This document shows, in pieces, positions 20,559-28,678 of a DNA stretch of 39,092 nucleotides. Position numbers and translations under genes: made by a program. The stretch comes from a virus. The stretch spans positions 1 to 39,092 of the IMG/VR virus record IMGVR_UViG_3300025073_000104, one strand, 5' to 3'. Below the pieces are notes generated by a model that saw only the letters and a list, made by a program, of their open reading frames with translations, was not told the DNA's origin and did no database searches. Position 1 is the stretch's first letter. Each line of letters starts with the position of its first letter.

Positions 20559-23042
20559 ATGGGATTACTTCAGAACATCAAGAGATTATTTGCAGAGAAG
20601 ACAGTACGAATCAAAGTCGGTGAGGAGATAGGTGCGTCAGGAACAAAGATTTATGGCGGTTATATAGCGCAGGATTTCAATACTGATTTCAATAATTCGA
20701 GAGGTGTAATTATTTATGACGAGATGTTGCGAACAGATGCTATGATACGCGCCACGGTTGACGCGATTAAATATCCGATATTAGCAACCGAAAGGAATAT
20801 CGTACCACCGGAAGATGACGCGGCGGACTCGAAAGGTATGACTGCATTTATCCGAGAGTGTCTTTTCGAGTATCTTGATAATGATGCTTTTACAAGCGAG
20901 GCGCTTGATTATTTGCCGTATGGATTTTATTATTTTGAAAAGATTTACGGTTATAGGGATGGCAAGATAGTCTTCGACAAGCTGGCTTCACGCGTACCTA
21001 CAGCGCACGCGAAATGGGAGATGGATAGCGACAAGACAACAAGAGGAGTTACGCAATACCTTCCGGCAAGTGAATACAATGGCGTACCAGTCAAGACAGC
21101 ATCGCCTGAAATTCCAATGGAGAAGTTGGTTTTGTTCGTGAATAATCAGCAGGGTGACAACTATGACGGTATGTCTATTTTGCGCTCGGCTTATAAGCAT
21201 TGGACTTACAAGGATCAGCTGTACAAGATTGATGCAATAAAATCAGAGCGTGGTGCTGGTGTGTTAGTGGTTAAGCCTCCGGTCGGACACAAGGAAGTTG
21301 ACATGGATGACGCTGAAACGATGGCTCAACAGTTTACGCTTAATGAGAAATCTTACATAATCGCACCTAATACAGAATGGCAGTTCGAGTTCTTGCAGGT
21401 CGGGAATGACGGCAAGGGTAGTACGATGGCAGAGCAGGTGAGCCATCACAATAGAATGATTGCCACGAATGTACTCGCGCAATTCATAGACCTCGGTTCA
21501 CAAACAAGCGGTTCATACGCGTTGAGTGTTGACCAGACGGACTTCTTTACGCTTTCATTACGCGCAAAGGCGAAGTATATCGCAAGCGTTATCAATCAGC
21601 AGATGATTAAGGATTTAATCGATAGGAACTATGGTGAACAAAAGCATTATCCGAAGTTCTTGTTTAGCGATGTTGGTCAAATAGATTATACCGAGATGTC
21701 GGCGGCACTTGAGAAGCTAATCAATACAGGCTTGGTAGTGAATAACGACAAAATGAAGATATGGACGCATGACCAGTTCAGACTACCGAAACTTACAGAA
21801 GAAGACCTAGCGACGGATGTAGTTGAGCCATCCGTAATCGAGAAGCCAAAAGAAGGAGAGAAGGAAATACCAGATAATAAGCCAAGTGCATCTCAAGAGA
21901 TTGCGAATGGTGCAGATGTACAGGCGAGCGCATTGAATGGTGCGCAAGTACAAGGATTATTGACAATAATTGACTTCATCTTGCAGGGTAGATTGCCAAT
22001 AGAAAACGCGAAGGCGGTTATCAATTCAGCGTTCCCGTTATTGCCAGAGGCTAACATTGATGCGATTGTTGAGGGATTAAACAAGAAGGTTGGCAGAGTA
22101 CCTCCGGTTGCTGATGTCAATACCGAGAAAAAGAAGATGGCAGAAAAAAAAAGCTCAAATTACAAGAACAGCAGACCGTTAACAGATTGCGAGTTGAGAG
22201 TGGCATTCGCAGAACAAGAGGAATTTTGGAATACACACGATCAAAAAGTACGAAACATTCTAGATAAGTACACGGCTCAACAGAAGGAAGCGCTATTTAG
22301 ACAGATTGAGGTTGCAGTTAATGGAGGCAATTTGCAGGCTGTACGCAATATCACTGATACGATTGCTACGGAATTACGACAGGAACTCCTGACCGAAGCC
22401 ACAGCCGCAATTGCTTTCGGCAAAGAACAACTCGCAGGTGAGATTGACCAGTTAGCGCCAGCACCATCACCTCTTGAGCAAGAGATTGTAAAATTAAAGG
22501 TTGATACTTATGTCGATGAGAGAAGCGTAGCCGCAACACAGGCGGTGAAATCGAGCATAGCCTCAAGCCTTACGACCGGAGTCGGTGCGATTGTGGCAAT
22601 AGACGCGGCGAAAGATGTGTTCGATTCGGCGGTATCGGTTGCAAATAGCCATATAGCCGGAAGCCTAATCGGGGATGCTTATAATACCGGAAGGAGTATC
22701 TCAATTGGTTATTTTGATGGAGAGATTTATGCGTTGCAGAGAAGTGAGATTTTAGATGAGAAGACTTGCGATATGTGCTTGAGCCTTGACGGTAGGATAA
22801 TAGACAAGAATGATCCGTTTGCGAATATGTCTATGGTTCACGACAATTGCCGAGGCGAGTGGGTAACGATACTCAAGACGGATGCTAATCTGCCAGCGAT
22901 TAAAGGCATCCCAAGTTCGATACAAGCGCACTTTGATACGGTTGGCGATGTACCACAGCAGAACTCTGCCGCGCCTCTTAAATCTCCACAGATTACAAAG
23001 GATAGCAGAGCGCAACAAGCAATTGATGACGGTAAAATTTAA
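20559..23042 (+). CDS. Portal protein (DUF935/Mu gp29-like) fused to a MuF domain
   Basis: 827 aa. Residues about 1-450 match DUF935/Mu gp29-type portals (GVIIYDEMLRTDAMIRATVD, LDYLPYGFYYFEKIY, MEKLVLFVNNQQGDNYDG, SILRSAYKHWTYKDQL). Residues about 530-790 are a MuF/SPP1 gp7-like minor head domain, with YNTGRSISIGYFDG, KTCDMCLSLDGRIID (CxxC near 737) and MSMVHDNCRGEWV (His and Cys). In Mu these are two genes (gp29, gp30); here they are one uninterrupted frame joined by an Ala/Lys/Pro linker. The portal forms the dodecameric DNA entry ring, and the MuF part would be injected or lie inside the capsid. No C-terminal toxin domain is present; after the MuF core only about 40 residues remain. Confidence 0.9.
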   Translation: MGLLQNIKRLFAEKTVRIKVGEEIGASGTKIYGGYIAQDFNTDFNNSRGVIIYDEMLRTDAMIRATVDAIKYPILATERNIVPPEDDAADSKGMTAFIRECLFEYLDNDAFTSEALDYLPYGFYYFEKIYGYRDGKIVFDKLASRVPTAHAKWEMDSDKTTRGVTQYLPASEYNGVPVKTASPEIPMEKLVLFVNNQQGDNYDGMSILRSAYKHWTYKDQLYKIDAIKSERGAGVLVVKPPVGHKEVDMDDAETMAQQFTLNEKSYIIAPNTEWQFEFLQVGNDGKGSTMAEQVSHHNRMIATNVLAQFIDLGSQTSGSYALSVDQTDFFTLSLRAKAKYIASVINQQMIKDLIDRNYGEQKHYPKFLFSDVGQIDYTEMSAALEKLINTGLVVNNDKMKIWTHDQFRLPKLTEEDLATDVVEPSVIEKPKEGEKEIPDNKPSASQEIANGADVQASALNGAQVQGLLTIIDFILQGRLPIENAKAVINSAFPLLPEANIDAIVEGLNKKVGRVPPVADVNTEKKKMAEKKSSNYKNSRPLTDCELRVAFAEQEEFWNTHDQKVRNILDKYTAQQKEALFRQIEVAVNGGNLQAVRNITDTIATELRQELLTEATAAIAFGKEQLAGEIDQLAPAPSPLEQEIVKLKVDTYVDERSVAATQAVKSSIASSLTTGVGAIVAIDAAKDVFDSAVSVANSHIAGSLIGDAYNTGRSISIGYFDGEIYALQRSEILDEKTCDMCLSLDGRIIDKNDPFANMSMVHDNCRGEWVTILKTDANLPAIKGIPSSIQAHFDTVGDVPQQNSAAPLKSPQITKDSRAQQAIDDGKI

Positions 23043-23058
23043 AATAAAAAAAACACAC

Positions 23059-23424
23059 ATGACTAAAGAAACTCAATACAATATGCTCATTCCGAAGTGC
23101 GTAGGGATTAAGATTATAATTCCTGACATTGAGAATATGACGACAGGTGAGAAGACCAAGGGAGGCAAGATTTTCGTTTGCGAGTGTGGCAATAGTGACC
23201 AGTCGAAGTTCCATAAATTCTACAAGAAGGAACTCAAGATAATGAACGGCAGGCAACAGCATACGGATGTACTTCATGTGATGTGTGATGCGGATATAGG
23301 CGAAGGGAAGTCGTGTCGTGTATCAGTTCCTTATTCGGATATATTAGTACAGATTTCATCCTTAACACCAAAAAAATGGAGGCACAAAACCACCAATCGC
23401 GCGAAGTCAAAGCCCCTCGCGTAG
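23059..23424 (+). CDS. Cys-containing head-operon protein
   Basis: 121 aa from the ATG at 23059, which has an A-rich leader; an earlier in-frame start would run back into the portal gene. It has a metal-binding look: KIFVCECGNSDQSKFHKFYK, then LHVMCDADIGEGKSC, a C-x-C...H...C...C pattern. It ends with a basic tail (KWRHKTTNRAKSKPLA). It lies between the portal and a membrane protein. Function unknown; a zinc ribbon is likely. Confidence 0.6.
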   Translation: MTKETQYNMLIPKCVGIKIIIPDIENMTTGEKTKGGKIFVCECGNSDQSKFHKFYKKELKIMNGRQQHTDVLHVMCDADIGEGKSCRVSVPYSDILVQISSLTPKKWRHKTTNRAKSKPLA

Positions 23425-23594
23425 CCAAGTTACAGTATAACGGTAACTACTGGCACTTGTTCTTGTGGACGGCACTGTTCTCTTTAATCAATCTGCTAGC
23501 GTCTTTGACTATCATCGGTGCGATGTTCGTAATGCCTTTAACAATTCACTACTTTGCACGATGGGTTATTAACAACACGACAATCGTTGAGTGA
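23376..23594 (+). CDS. Two-span membrane protein (DUF898-like half)
   Basis: 72 aa from the ATG at 23376, chosen for its leader TAACACCAAAAAA. The product has two hydrophobic spans (LFLWTALFSLINLLASL and IIGAMFVMPLTIHYF) and ends RWVINNTTIVE. The start LQYNGNYW, then two spans, then a W..NNT motif recall half of a DUF898/YjgN unit; that is suggestive only. It overlaps the previous gene by 49 nt and the Com-like gene by 8 nt. A membrane protein inside a head operon is unusual. Confidence 0.55.
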   Translation: MEAQNHQSREVKAPRVAKLQYNGNYWHLFLWTALFSLINLLASLTIIGAMFVMPLTIHYFARWVINNTTIVE

Positions 23595-23733
23595 GTTCCG
23601 GTGTAAGTGTGGTAAACTTTTGTGCTTGTGCTTTTTGGCAAAAAAGAGCATAATAGAAGTGAAGTGTAGTCGATGCAAAAAAATCAATAAGTTAAACACA
23701 CTCGACCAAGAAGCTCTTAGAGGCTCGGAATAA
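23587..23733 (+). CDS. Com-like zinc-finger protein
   Basis: 48 aa from a TTG at 23587 (no ATG or GTG exists in frame). The sequence SEFRCKCGKLLCLC, then IIEVKCSRCKKINKLNT, reproduces the Com pattern: a first Cys pair followed by KLL, then (I/V)E(I/V)KCxRCKxxN. In phage Mu, Com binds mom mRNA and activates translation of a DNA modifier. Com-like ORFs also sit in head operons without a mom gene, as here; no DNA modifier was recognised. It may regulate translation of a neighbouring mRNA, for example the protease gene after the hairpin at its stop codon. Confidence 0.7.
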   Translation: MSEFRCKCGKLLCLCFLAKKSIIEVKCSRCKKINKLNTLDQEALRGSE

Positions 23734-23745
23734 TTCCGGGTCTCT
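23719..23745 (+). other. Stable hairpin over the stop codon of the Com-like gene
   Basis: AGAGGCTCGGA (23719-23729) pairs with TCCGGGTCTCT (23735-23745), 11 bp including two G-U pairs, with a 5-nt loop that contains part of the com stop codon. No U-tract follows, so it is not an ordinary terminator. It lies 22 nt upstream of the protease start and could be an RNA-binding site, possibly for the Com-like protein. Confidence 0.6.
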
Positions 23746-23767
23746 ATTTGCTAAAATCAAAAACAAA

Positions 23768-24904
23768 ATGGTCAGTGAAAATCTTATAAGGGTGCTTTCA
23801 TCAATAACTCTAGCCGAGGATAAGATTGATTTGGATAGCCATAAGTATGAGATCCTCAAATGCGGAACTTATTACGACAGGCGTTATGGCAAGTTTGAGA
23901 TTACTCCGAAACTATTGCAGGAACTCAAAGACAATTTCGACGCTAATGTTCTTGGCGTGGAGATTGGAATTGATGTAGGACACGAGCCGGAGAAGGGTGC
24001 TTACGCTTGGGTGAAAGAACTTGCTGTTGAAGGCAAGTCTTTATTTGCACAGTTTAAAGATTATTCCGAGAAGGCAAAAGAGATGTTGACGCAAAAAGTC
24101 TTCAAGTATTTTAGCGTTGAATACTCACCTTTTGAAACTGTAAAAGATGGCAAGAAATGTACGATTAAGAATGTATTGAGAGGGATTGCGCTACCAACAG
24201 ACCGGTTCATCAAAGGGATGCAACCGGCTTTCTTGAGTGAAGACGCGCCATTAAAAGATTATCAACCAGACACTTTATTATTTCCTAACAATTCAAGTAT
24301 GAAAGCATACCGTATTTATGCTGACAGTCTTCTCGCAAAAGAGAAGGTAACAACAGAAGATGTTACAACTTTGAAAGCTATGTTCGCTGAATTATCAGAG
24401 GATGAGCAAGTAGAAGCAAAAGATGGCGTTGCTAAGGTCGAGGAGAAGGTCGAAGCAAAACCAGAGGAGAAAGTCGAAGAAAAAGTTGAGGAGAAAGAAG
24501 TAGCACCTGATGCAGTTCAAGCGGCAGAGTTAAAACTTGCTGAAACTAGCAAGGAACTCGCTGAATTGAAAGCAGAGAAAGCTACAAAGCAATTGGCAGA
24601 ACGCGTTGCAGAGGTAACTCTCGGCGAAGTTGGCAAAGTCGGAATCTCGAAAACGAATGTCGAGAAAGTTGAGGCTTTCGTGAAGACTCTTTCAGACGAA
24701 CAGTATGGTCAGTTCAAAGAGTTGATCGGAGTTGCAACAGTTCTTTCAGAGGAAGATGTTTCAGAATTAGGACACGGCAAAAGTGCTGATGTCGAGCTTT
24801 CCGAGGAAGAACAAATCGATGTTGAGGCTACCAAGTTAGCAGAGGTTGAAAAAATCTCTTACAAGGATGCCTACAAGAAAGTCAGAGCAAGCAAGAATCA
24901 ATAA
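23768..24904 (+). CDS. Mu gpI-like prohead protease with scaffold
   Basis: 378 aa. The N-terminal 170 residues match Mu gpI-type proteases: YEILKCGTYYDRRYGKFEIT, LLQELKDNFDANVLG, IGIDVGHEPEKGAYAWVKEL (catalytic His), and KVFKYFSVEYSPFE (catalytic Ser). The remaining part is a low-complexity, Glu/Lys/Val-rich coiled coil (EEKVEEKVEEKEVAP, then AELKLAETSKELAELKAE), i.e. the internal scaffold that is released by the protease. Major capsid and decoration genes follow, as in Mu-type heads. Confidence 0.87.
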   Translation: MVSENLIRVLSSITLAEDKIDLDSHKYEILKCGTYYDRRYGKFEITPKLLQELKDNFDANVLGVEIGIDVGHEPEKGAYAWVKELAVEGKSLFAQFKDYSEKAKEMLTQKVFKYFSVEYSPFETVKDGKKCTIKNVLRGIALPTDRFIKGMQPAFLSEDAPLKDYQPDTLLFPNNSSMKAYRIYADSLLAKEKVTTEDVTTLKAMFAELSEDEQVEAKDGVAKVEEKVEAKPEEKVEEKVEEKEVAPDAVQAAELKLAETSKELAELKAEKATKQLAERVAEVTLGEVGKVGISKTNVEKVEAFVKTLSDEQYGQFKELIGVATVLSEEDVSELGHGKSADVELSEEEQIDVEATKLAEVEKISYKDAYKKVRASKNQ

Positions 24905-24929
24905 TTTTTATTTCATAACCTAAACTTTT

Positions 24930-25322
24930 ATGAGTTCAGGAGCTGTACATCAAACACCAGAGGCTTCATTCAGAGCAACTGCCTCGACGCTAGGTCAATA
25001 TCTTCCGGTTAAAAACGACACTGGGAATAATTATGTCGTTGTTGCAACCGCAGCAACCGATGAGGTTGTTGGTTTCACGCAAGTCGCTACAGCCGCCGCA
25101 GGCGAAGCTGTAACAGTCAAAACATCAGGCTACACATTAGCACTCGCAGGGTCAGGAGGTTGGACTAGAGGAGATAAACTTACTCCATCCACAGCAGGCG
25201 TTCTTATCACTACCACAACGGCAGGCGACAAGGTTTGCGCTATTGCAGAGGACACCGTATCTGCAACTGAATACGGCGAAGTAAGAATCATCAACCCAAC
25301 AGTCAAGTATTCAGCGTTTTAA
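24930..25322 (+). CDS. Head decoration protein (DUF2190-like)
   Basis: 130 aa. Beta-rich with small residues: ASTLGQYLPVKNDTGN, then AATDEVVGFTQVATAAAGEA, VTVKTSGYTLALAGSG and WTRGDKLTPSTAGVLI. This matches DUF2190-type proteins that sit between protease/scaffold and capsid genes and decorate or stabilise the capsid. Leader TAACCTAAACTTTT. Confidence 0.7.
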   Translation: MSSGAVHQTPEASFRATASTLGQYLPVKNDTGNNYVVVATAATDEVVGFTQVATAAAGEAVTVKTSGYTLALAGSGGWTRGDKLTPSTAGVLITTTTAGDKVCAIAEDTVSATEYGEVRIINPTVKYSAF

Positions 25323-25349
25323 TCTATTTTCTAACCTATACAATTTTTT

Positions 25350-26297
25350 ATGCAAAAATCTACTGTATATACAAGCGTACCGCTAACCAAGGTATCACTT
25401 GCATACAAGAACGAGAATTATGTTAACGAAATAATTGCTCCAAATGTTCAGGTCGTTAAAGATTCCGGCAAAATCTACTCCTATGGAATGGAGAATTTGA
25501 GAATCGTCAATACTTACAGAGCAGTTGGTGGCAAACCAAATGTAGTTGAAACAACTGTATCATCTGCTGACCACTATTCTTTGGAAGACCATGTACTTGG
25601 TGAGTTCATACCTGAAGAAGTTTATGACAACCAAGAAGACCCAATTGATGCTCGTGTTGATGTTACAGAAGCTCTAACTGACAGAATGTTGGTTGACAAA
25701 GAGAAGGCTCTTGCTGATGTAATCACATCGACAGGTACAATCACACAGAACACAACTCTATCAGGTACGAATCAATGGAGTGACTACGACAATTCCGATC
25801 CTATTTCGAACATCAAGACTGCTATCACAACAGTTAGATCAGGAAGCGGAAAGAAACCAAACACGATGATAATCTCTTGGGATGCTTTGCAGACTCTTTG
25901 CTACCATCCTGATATCATCGCTTTGTTTCCGGGCGCACCTGCTGTAACAAAAGATATGCTTCAAGGTAACTTGGCTCGCATATTCGGATTACAGAATTTG
26001 GTTGTTGGTGAGGCTCAATACAACAACAGCAATACTGGAGGCACAGATACATTGACAGACATCTGGTCAAAAGTTTGTATCGTTGCTTTCATCGAAGGTC
26101 AACCAAAATTGAAGTCAAGGACTCTTGCCGCTACATACAGACAGAAAGCTGGCAGAATGGTTGAATATATCCCAGCCGCTCAAGGTGGTTTGGAATCAGT
26201 ACAAAGAAAATCTGACTACATACAATGTTCAGATAAGTATGACATGGTTTTACTCGATGTAAAATGTGCATATCTTATCTACGCTTGTATCGCCTAG
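25350..26297 (+). CDS. Major capsid protein
   Basis: 315 aa. Gene order (protease-scaffold, decoration, this) and size fit the major capsid protein. Sequence features fit an HK97-fold capsid of the Mu/DUF2184-like group: LTDRMLVDKEKALADVITST (spine helix), PNTMIISWDALQTLCYHPDI, LQGNLARIFGLQNLVVGEAQ, and a C-terminal GLESVQRKSDYIQCSDKYDM. Start codon ATG with leader TAACCTATACAATTTTTT. No protease site near the N-terminus can be identified from sequence alone. Confidence 0.88.
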   Translation: MQKSTVYTSVPLTKVSLAYKNENYVNEIIAPNVQVVKDSGKIYSYGMENLRIVNTYRAVGGKPNVVETTVSSADHYSLEDHVLGEFIPEEVYDNQEDPIDARVDVTEALTDRMLVDKEKALADVITSTGTITQNTTLSGTNQWSDYDNSDPISNIKTAITTVRSGSGKKPNTMIISWDALQTLCYHPDIIALFPGAPAVTKDMLQGNLARIFGLQNLVVGEAQYNNSNTGGTDTLTDIWSKVCIVAFIEGQPKLKSRTLAATYRQKAGRMVEYIPAAQGGLESVQRKSDYIQCSDKYDMVLLDVKCAYLIYACIA

Positions 26298-26326
26298 TTT
26301 ATTTAAAAACACACTAACCTTTTTCT

Positions 26327-26524
26327 ATGAGAATCATATCAGATCCAACTCCACACAAATCAATGAGGCTAACAGACCTTCGTAAAATAAAGGCTGAAAA
26401 ACCAACCACAAAGAACACAATGCTATTTCATGTTTGGCACGACGGTAAAGAGTACATGAAAGGGGAAGTCATTGAGGACGCAGAGATTTTAAAGGTTTTC
26501 AAGAAGAAGAAATTTGTTTCATAA
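26327..26524 (+). CDS. Small head-operon protein, unknown
   Basis: 65 aa, basic (MRIISDPTPHKSMRLTDLRK, ending KVFKKKKFVS), with a small beta segment FHVWHDGKEYMKGEVIED in the centre. It follows the capsid gene by 29 nt, with leader TAACCTTTTTCT. It might be a head-completion protein by position. Confidence 0.6.
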   Translation: MRIISDPTPHKSMRLTDLRKIKAEKPTTKNTMLFHVWHDGKEYMKGEVIEDAEILKVFKKKKFVS

Positions 26525-26548
26525 TTCTATTTTTTAATTCCAATTAAG

Positions 26549-28312
26549 ATGCCTAATCGAACAGGAAAACGCACCAAAAGCGTTATGAAGGCGGTTCACT
26601 TTATTGGATATCCGAAAACCATCAACAGTCAGGCTATTACCGTACTTCAAGAAGATGCAGATAGCAACGTGTTATTTGCTACCGGCACGGTAACTGTGAC
26701 TGACGCTGGTTCAGGATATGCCAAGGGTTGCCTATATATAGATACAGATGTCGCCGCGGGTACAGGTGGTCTCTATCAGAATGTCGGCTCAACCACATCT
26801 TGTAATTTTGATAAAGTCGATGTCGGCACAGCCGGCGCAACTGCATTTACGGGGCTTACGGATGTCCCTGCAAACTACACGGCGGCGGCCAATAAAATAG
26901 TCAAGGTCAATACAGGAGCAACTGCTCTTGAGTTTGTTGATGTGAGTGGCGATGCGGATATGTCGGCGGCTGGTGTATTTACAGTGACGGATCTTACAAT
27001 CGCAGGTGAGGCACAAGGCGCTATACTCTACAGGGGCGCTACTACTTGGGATGCTTTGTCGGCTGGAACAACTGGCTATATTTTGAAGGCACAAGGTGCG
27101 GCGGCAAATCCAGTTTGGGTTGATCCTGCTACTCTTCCAATGGGAGTCGCGAGTAGCGTAACTCAATCTTGGGGAATTGAAGGCGGTACAAATGACATCG
27201 TAGTAACAACGACAACCCAAACTGTTGGAGCAGGTGCTTTGACAATTCCTGATTTCGCTGGTGTTGCCGATGAATTTGTCTTCAAGACAAAGGCAGTTAC
27301 TCTTGCGAACAAGACGCTTACCCTACCAAAGATCGTGACAACAGGTTATATCGCAGATGGTGGCGGTGATGAGTTCTTGGCGTTCGTTGAATCAGCGACT
27401 CCAATCAATTATGTTGAAGTCCAAAATGCTGATGCGGCTGGCTCGCCTGTTGTTAGAGCGACTGGTGATGATGCAAATGTCTCACTCCGATTATACGGCA
27501 AAGGGGCTGGTAATGTAACCTTCTGTGATTCTGTGACTCCTACAAAGATGGTTGCGGTTAGTGCTGTTGGCGCAACTGCGACAAAGATAGCCACATTGAC
27601 ATTCTTACATACGAATGACGTAGCGATCACATTCCCAGATGCTACTGACACATTGGTAGGCAAGGCTACAACTGACACATTGACGAATAAGACATTGAGC
27701 GACACGACAACTGTTATCGGCGCGGCTGGTGCGCTTACGAAAGCTGTTAAATTTAGCAATACAGGCGCAACCGCAGATAAGATAGCTACGCTTACATTCG
27801 TGCATACGGATAACAGGGCGATCACCTTTCCGGATGCTACGGACACTCTTGTCGGCAAAGCTACGGCGGATGTATTCACGAACAAGACTCTTGATTGTGA
27901 TGGCGCAGGTAATGTAATCACGAATGTTAATGCGAATGAACTTGATAGCATAACTGGCAATACCTATGGTGTTCCATTTGTTGTCAGTTATTTGCTTACA
28001 AATCAGGCGGCGGCTGTAAACATCTTCAATGCAAATGCTCCATTCAAATTCAAAGTAATTGGTGCGTATTCACTTTCAACTTCTGCCGATGGTGGAACTT
28101 GGAAATTGAATAACGGCGCATTGGGAGCAGGTACAGATATCTGTTCCGCTATCACGGTTGCCGCTTCGGATGGCGATAAAGATGATATGGTTGCTGGTAT
28201 TGCGTCAGTTGCCAATAGGACTATTGCTCAAAACGGCAGTCTTTCTATCGTACCGGATGCAGGTGGCACATTAGATTGTGAGATTTTTGTTACTTGCTTG
28301 AGAGTTGATTAG
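26549..28312 (+). CDS. Virion surface / fibre-like protein with duplicated module
   Basis: 587 aa, rich in Ala, Thr and Gly. About 65-residue modules recur near residues 349 and 414, each ending ITFPDATDTLVGKAT followed by a TNKTL segment. This NKTL-type repeat is found in phage tail-fibre and head-fibre proteins. N-terminal residues 1-70 (IGYPKTINSQAITVLQEDAD) look like an attachment domain, and the C-terminal 120 residues (VVSYLLTNQAAAVNIFNANA, DGGTWKLNNGALGAGTD) look like a compact beta domain. Its place right after the capsid genes favours a head fibre or capsid decoration over a tail fibre. Confidence 0.65.
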   Translation: MPNRTGKRTKSVMKAVHFIGYPKTINSQAITVLQEDADSNVLFATGTVTVTDAGSGYAKGCLYIDTDVAAGTGGLYQNVGSTTSCNFDKVDVGTAGATAFTGLTDVPANYTAAANKIVKVNTGATALEFVDVSGDADMSAAGVFTVTDLTIAGEAQGAILYRGATTWDALSAGTTGYILKAQGAAANPVWVDPATLPMGVASSVTQSWGIEGGTNDIVVTTTTQTVGAGALTIPDFAGVADEFVFKTKAVTLANKTLTLPKIVTTGYIADGGGDEFLAFVESATPINYVEVQNADAAGSPVVRATGDDANVSLRLYGKGAGNVTFCDSVTPTKMVAVSAVGATATKIATLTFLHTNDVAITFPDATDTLVGKATTDTLTNKTLSDTTTVIGAAGALTKAVKFSNTGATADKIATLTFVHTDNRAITFPDATDTLVGKATADVFTNKTLDCDGAGNVITNVNANELDSITGNTYGVPFVVSYLLTNQAAAVNIFNANAPFKFKVIGAYSLSTSADGGTWKLNNGALGAGTDICSAITVAASDGDKDDMVAGIASVANRTIAQNGSLSIVPDAGGTLDCEIFVTCLRVD

Positions 28313-28339
28313 GCTTTTATTTCTTAATATAAAACACAC

Positions 28340-28597
28340 ATGAAAGCACAAAAACCGTTGCTCAAATATGAGCTAACGAATGAGATGGTCGGGTTTCTCC
28401 TCGAATGTTTAAATGTAACAAGCGTAAGGGGGACAGCCGGCGCAACTCAAATGTTGAATACGGTTTCAATACTTCGCAGTCCTTTGAACTTAAAGGAGTT
28501 ACAAGCGGTCGAAGCTGAAGACGCGGCACTTGAAAACAAGGCGAAAGAAATTCCTACAGAAGGCGACAAGCCATCTGTAGAAAAGGTTAAGAAATAG
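28340..28597 (+). CDS. Small hypothetical protein of the head operon
   Basis: 85 aa, helical with Lys/Glu-rich C-terminus (LKELQAVEAEDAALENKAKE, ending VEKVKK). No family is recognised. It is followed by the hairpin at 28607-28632. Confidence 0.6.
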   Translation: MKAQKPLLKYELTNEMVGFLLECLNVTSVRGTAGATQMLNTVSILRSPLNLKELQAVEAEDAALENKAKEIPTEGDKPSVEKVKK

Positions 28598-28606
28598 TGG
28601 TCTTAC

Positions 28607-28632
28607 GCGGCTCATCTTACGAGGTGAGTCGC
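28607..28632 (+). other. 10-bp hairpin between structural genes
   Basis: GCGGCTCATC (28607-28616) pairs with GGTGAGTCGC (28623-28632) around TTACGA, including two G-U pairs. CTTA/TAAG just outside can extend it. No U-run follows, so termination is not clearly indicated. It could protect an mRNA end or attenuate expression of the downstream gene. Confidence 0.55.
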
Positions 28633-28678
28633 CATAAGGTCATTATATAACTGTCTGATTGTCTAACCTAAAAAACTT

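Noticed and set aside
27409-27960. Long minus-strand frame within the surface-protein gene
   Set aside because: Antisense to a clear structural gene with repeats; composition (Ser/Val/Ala-rich) follows from complementing Thr/Ala codons.
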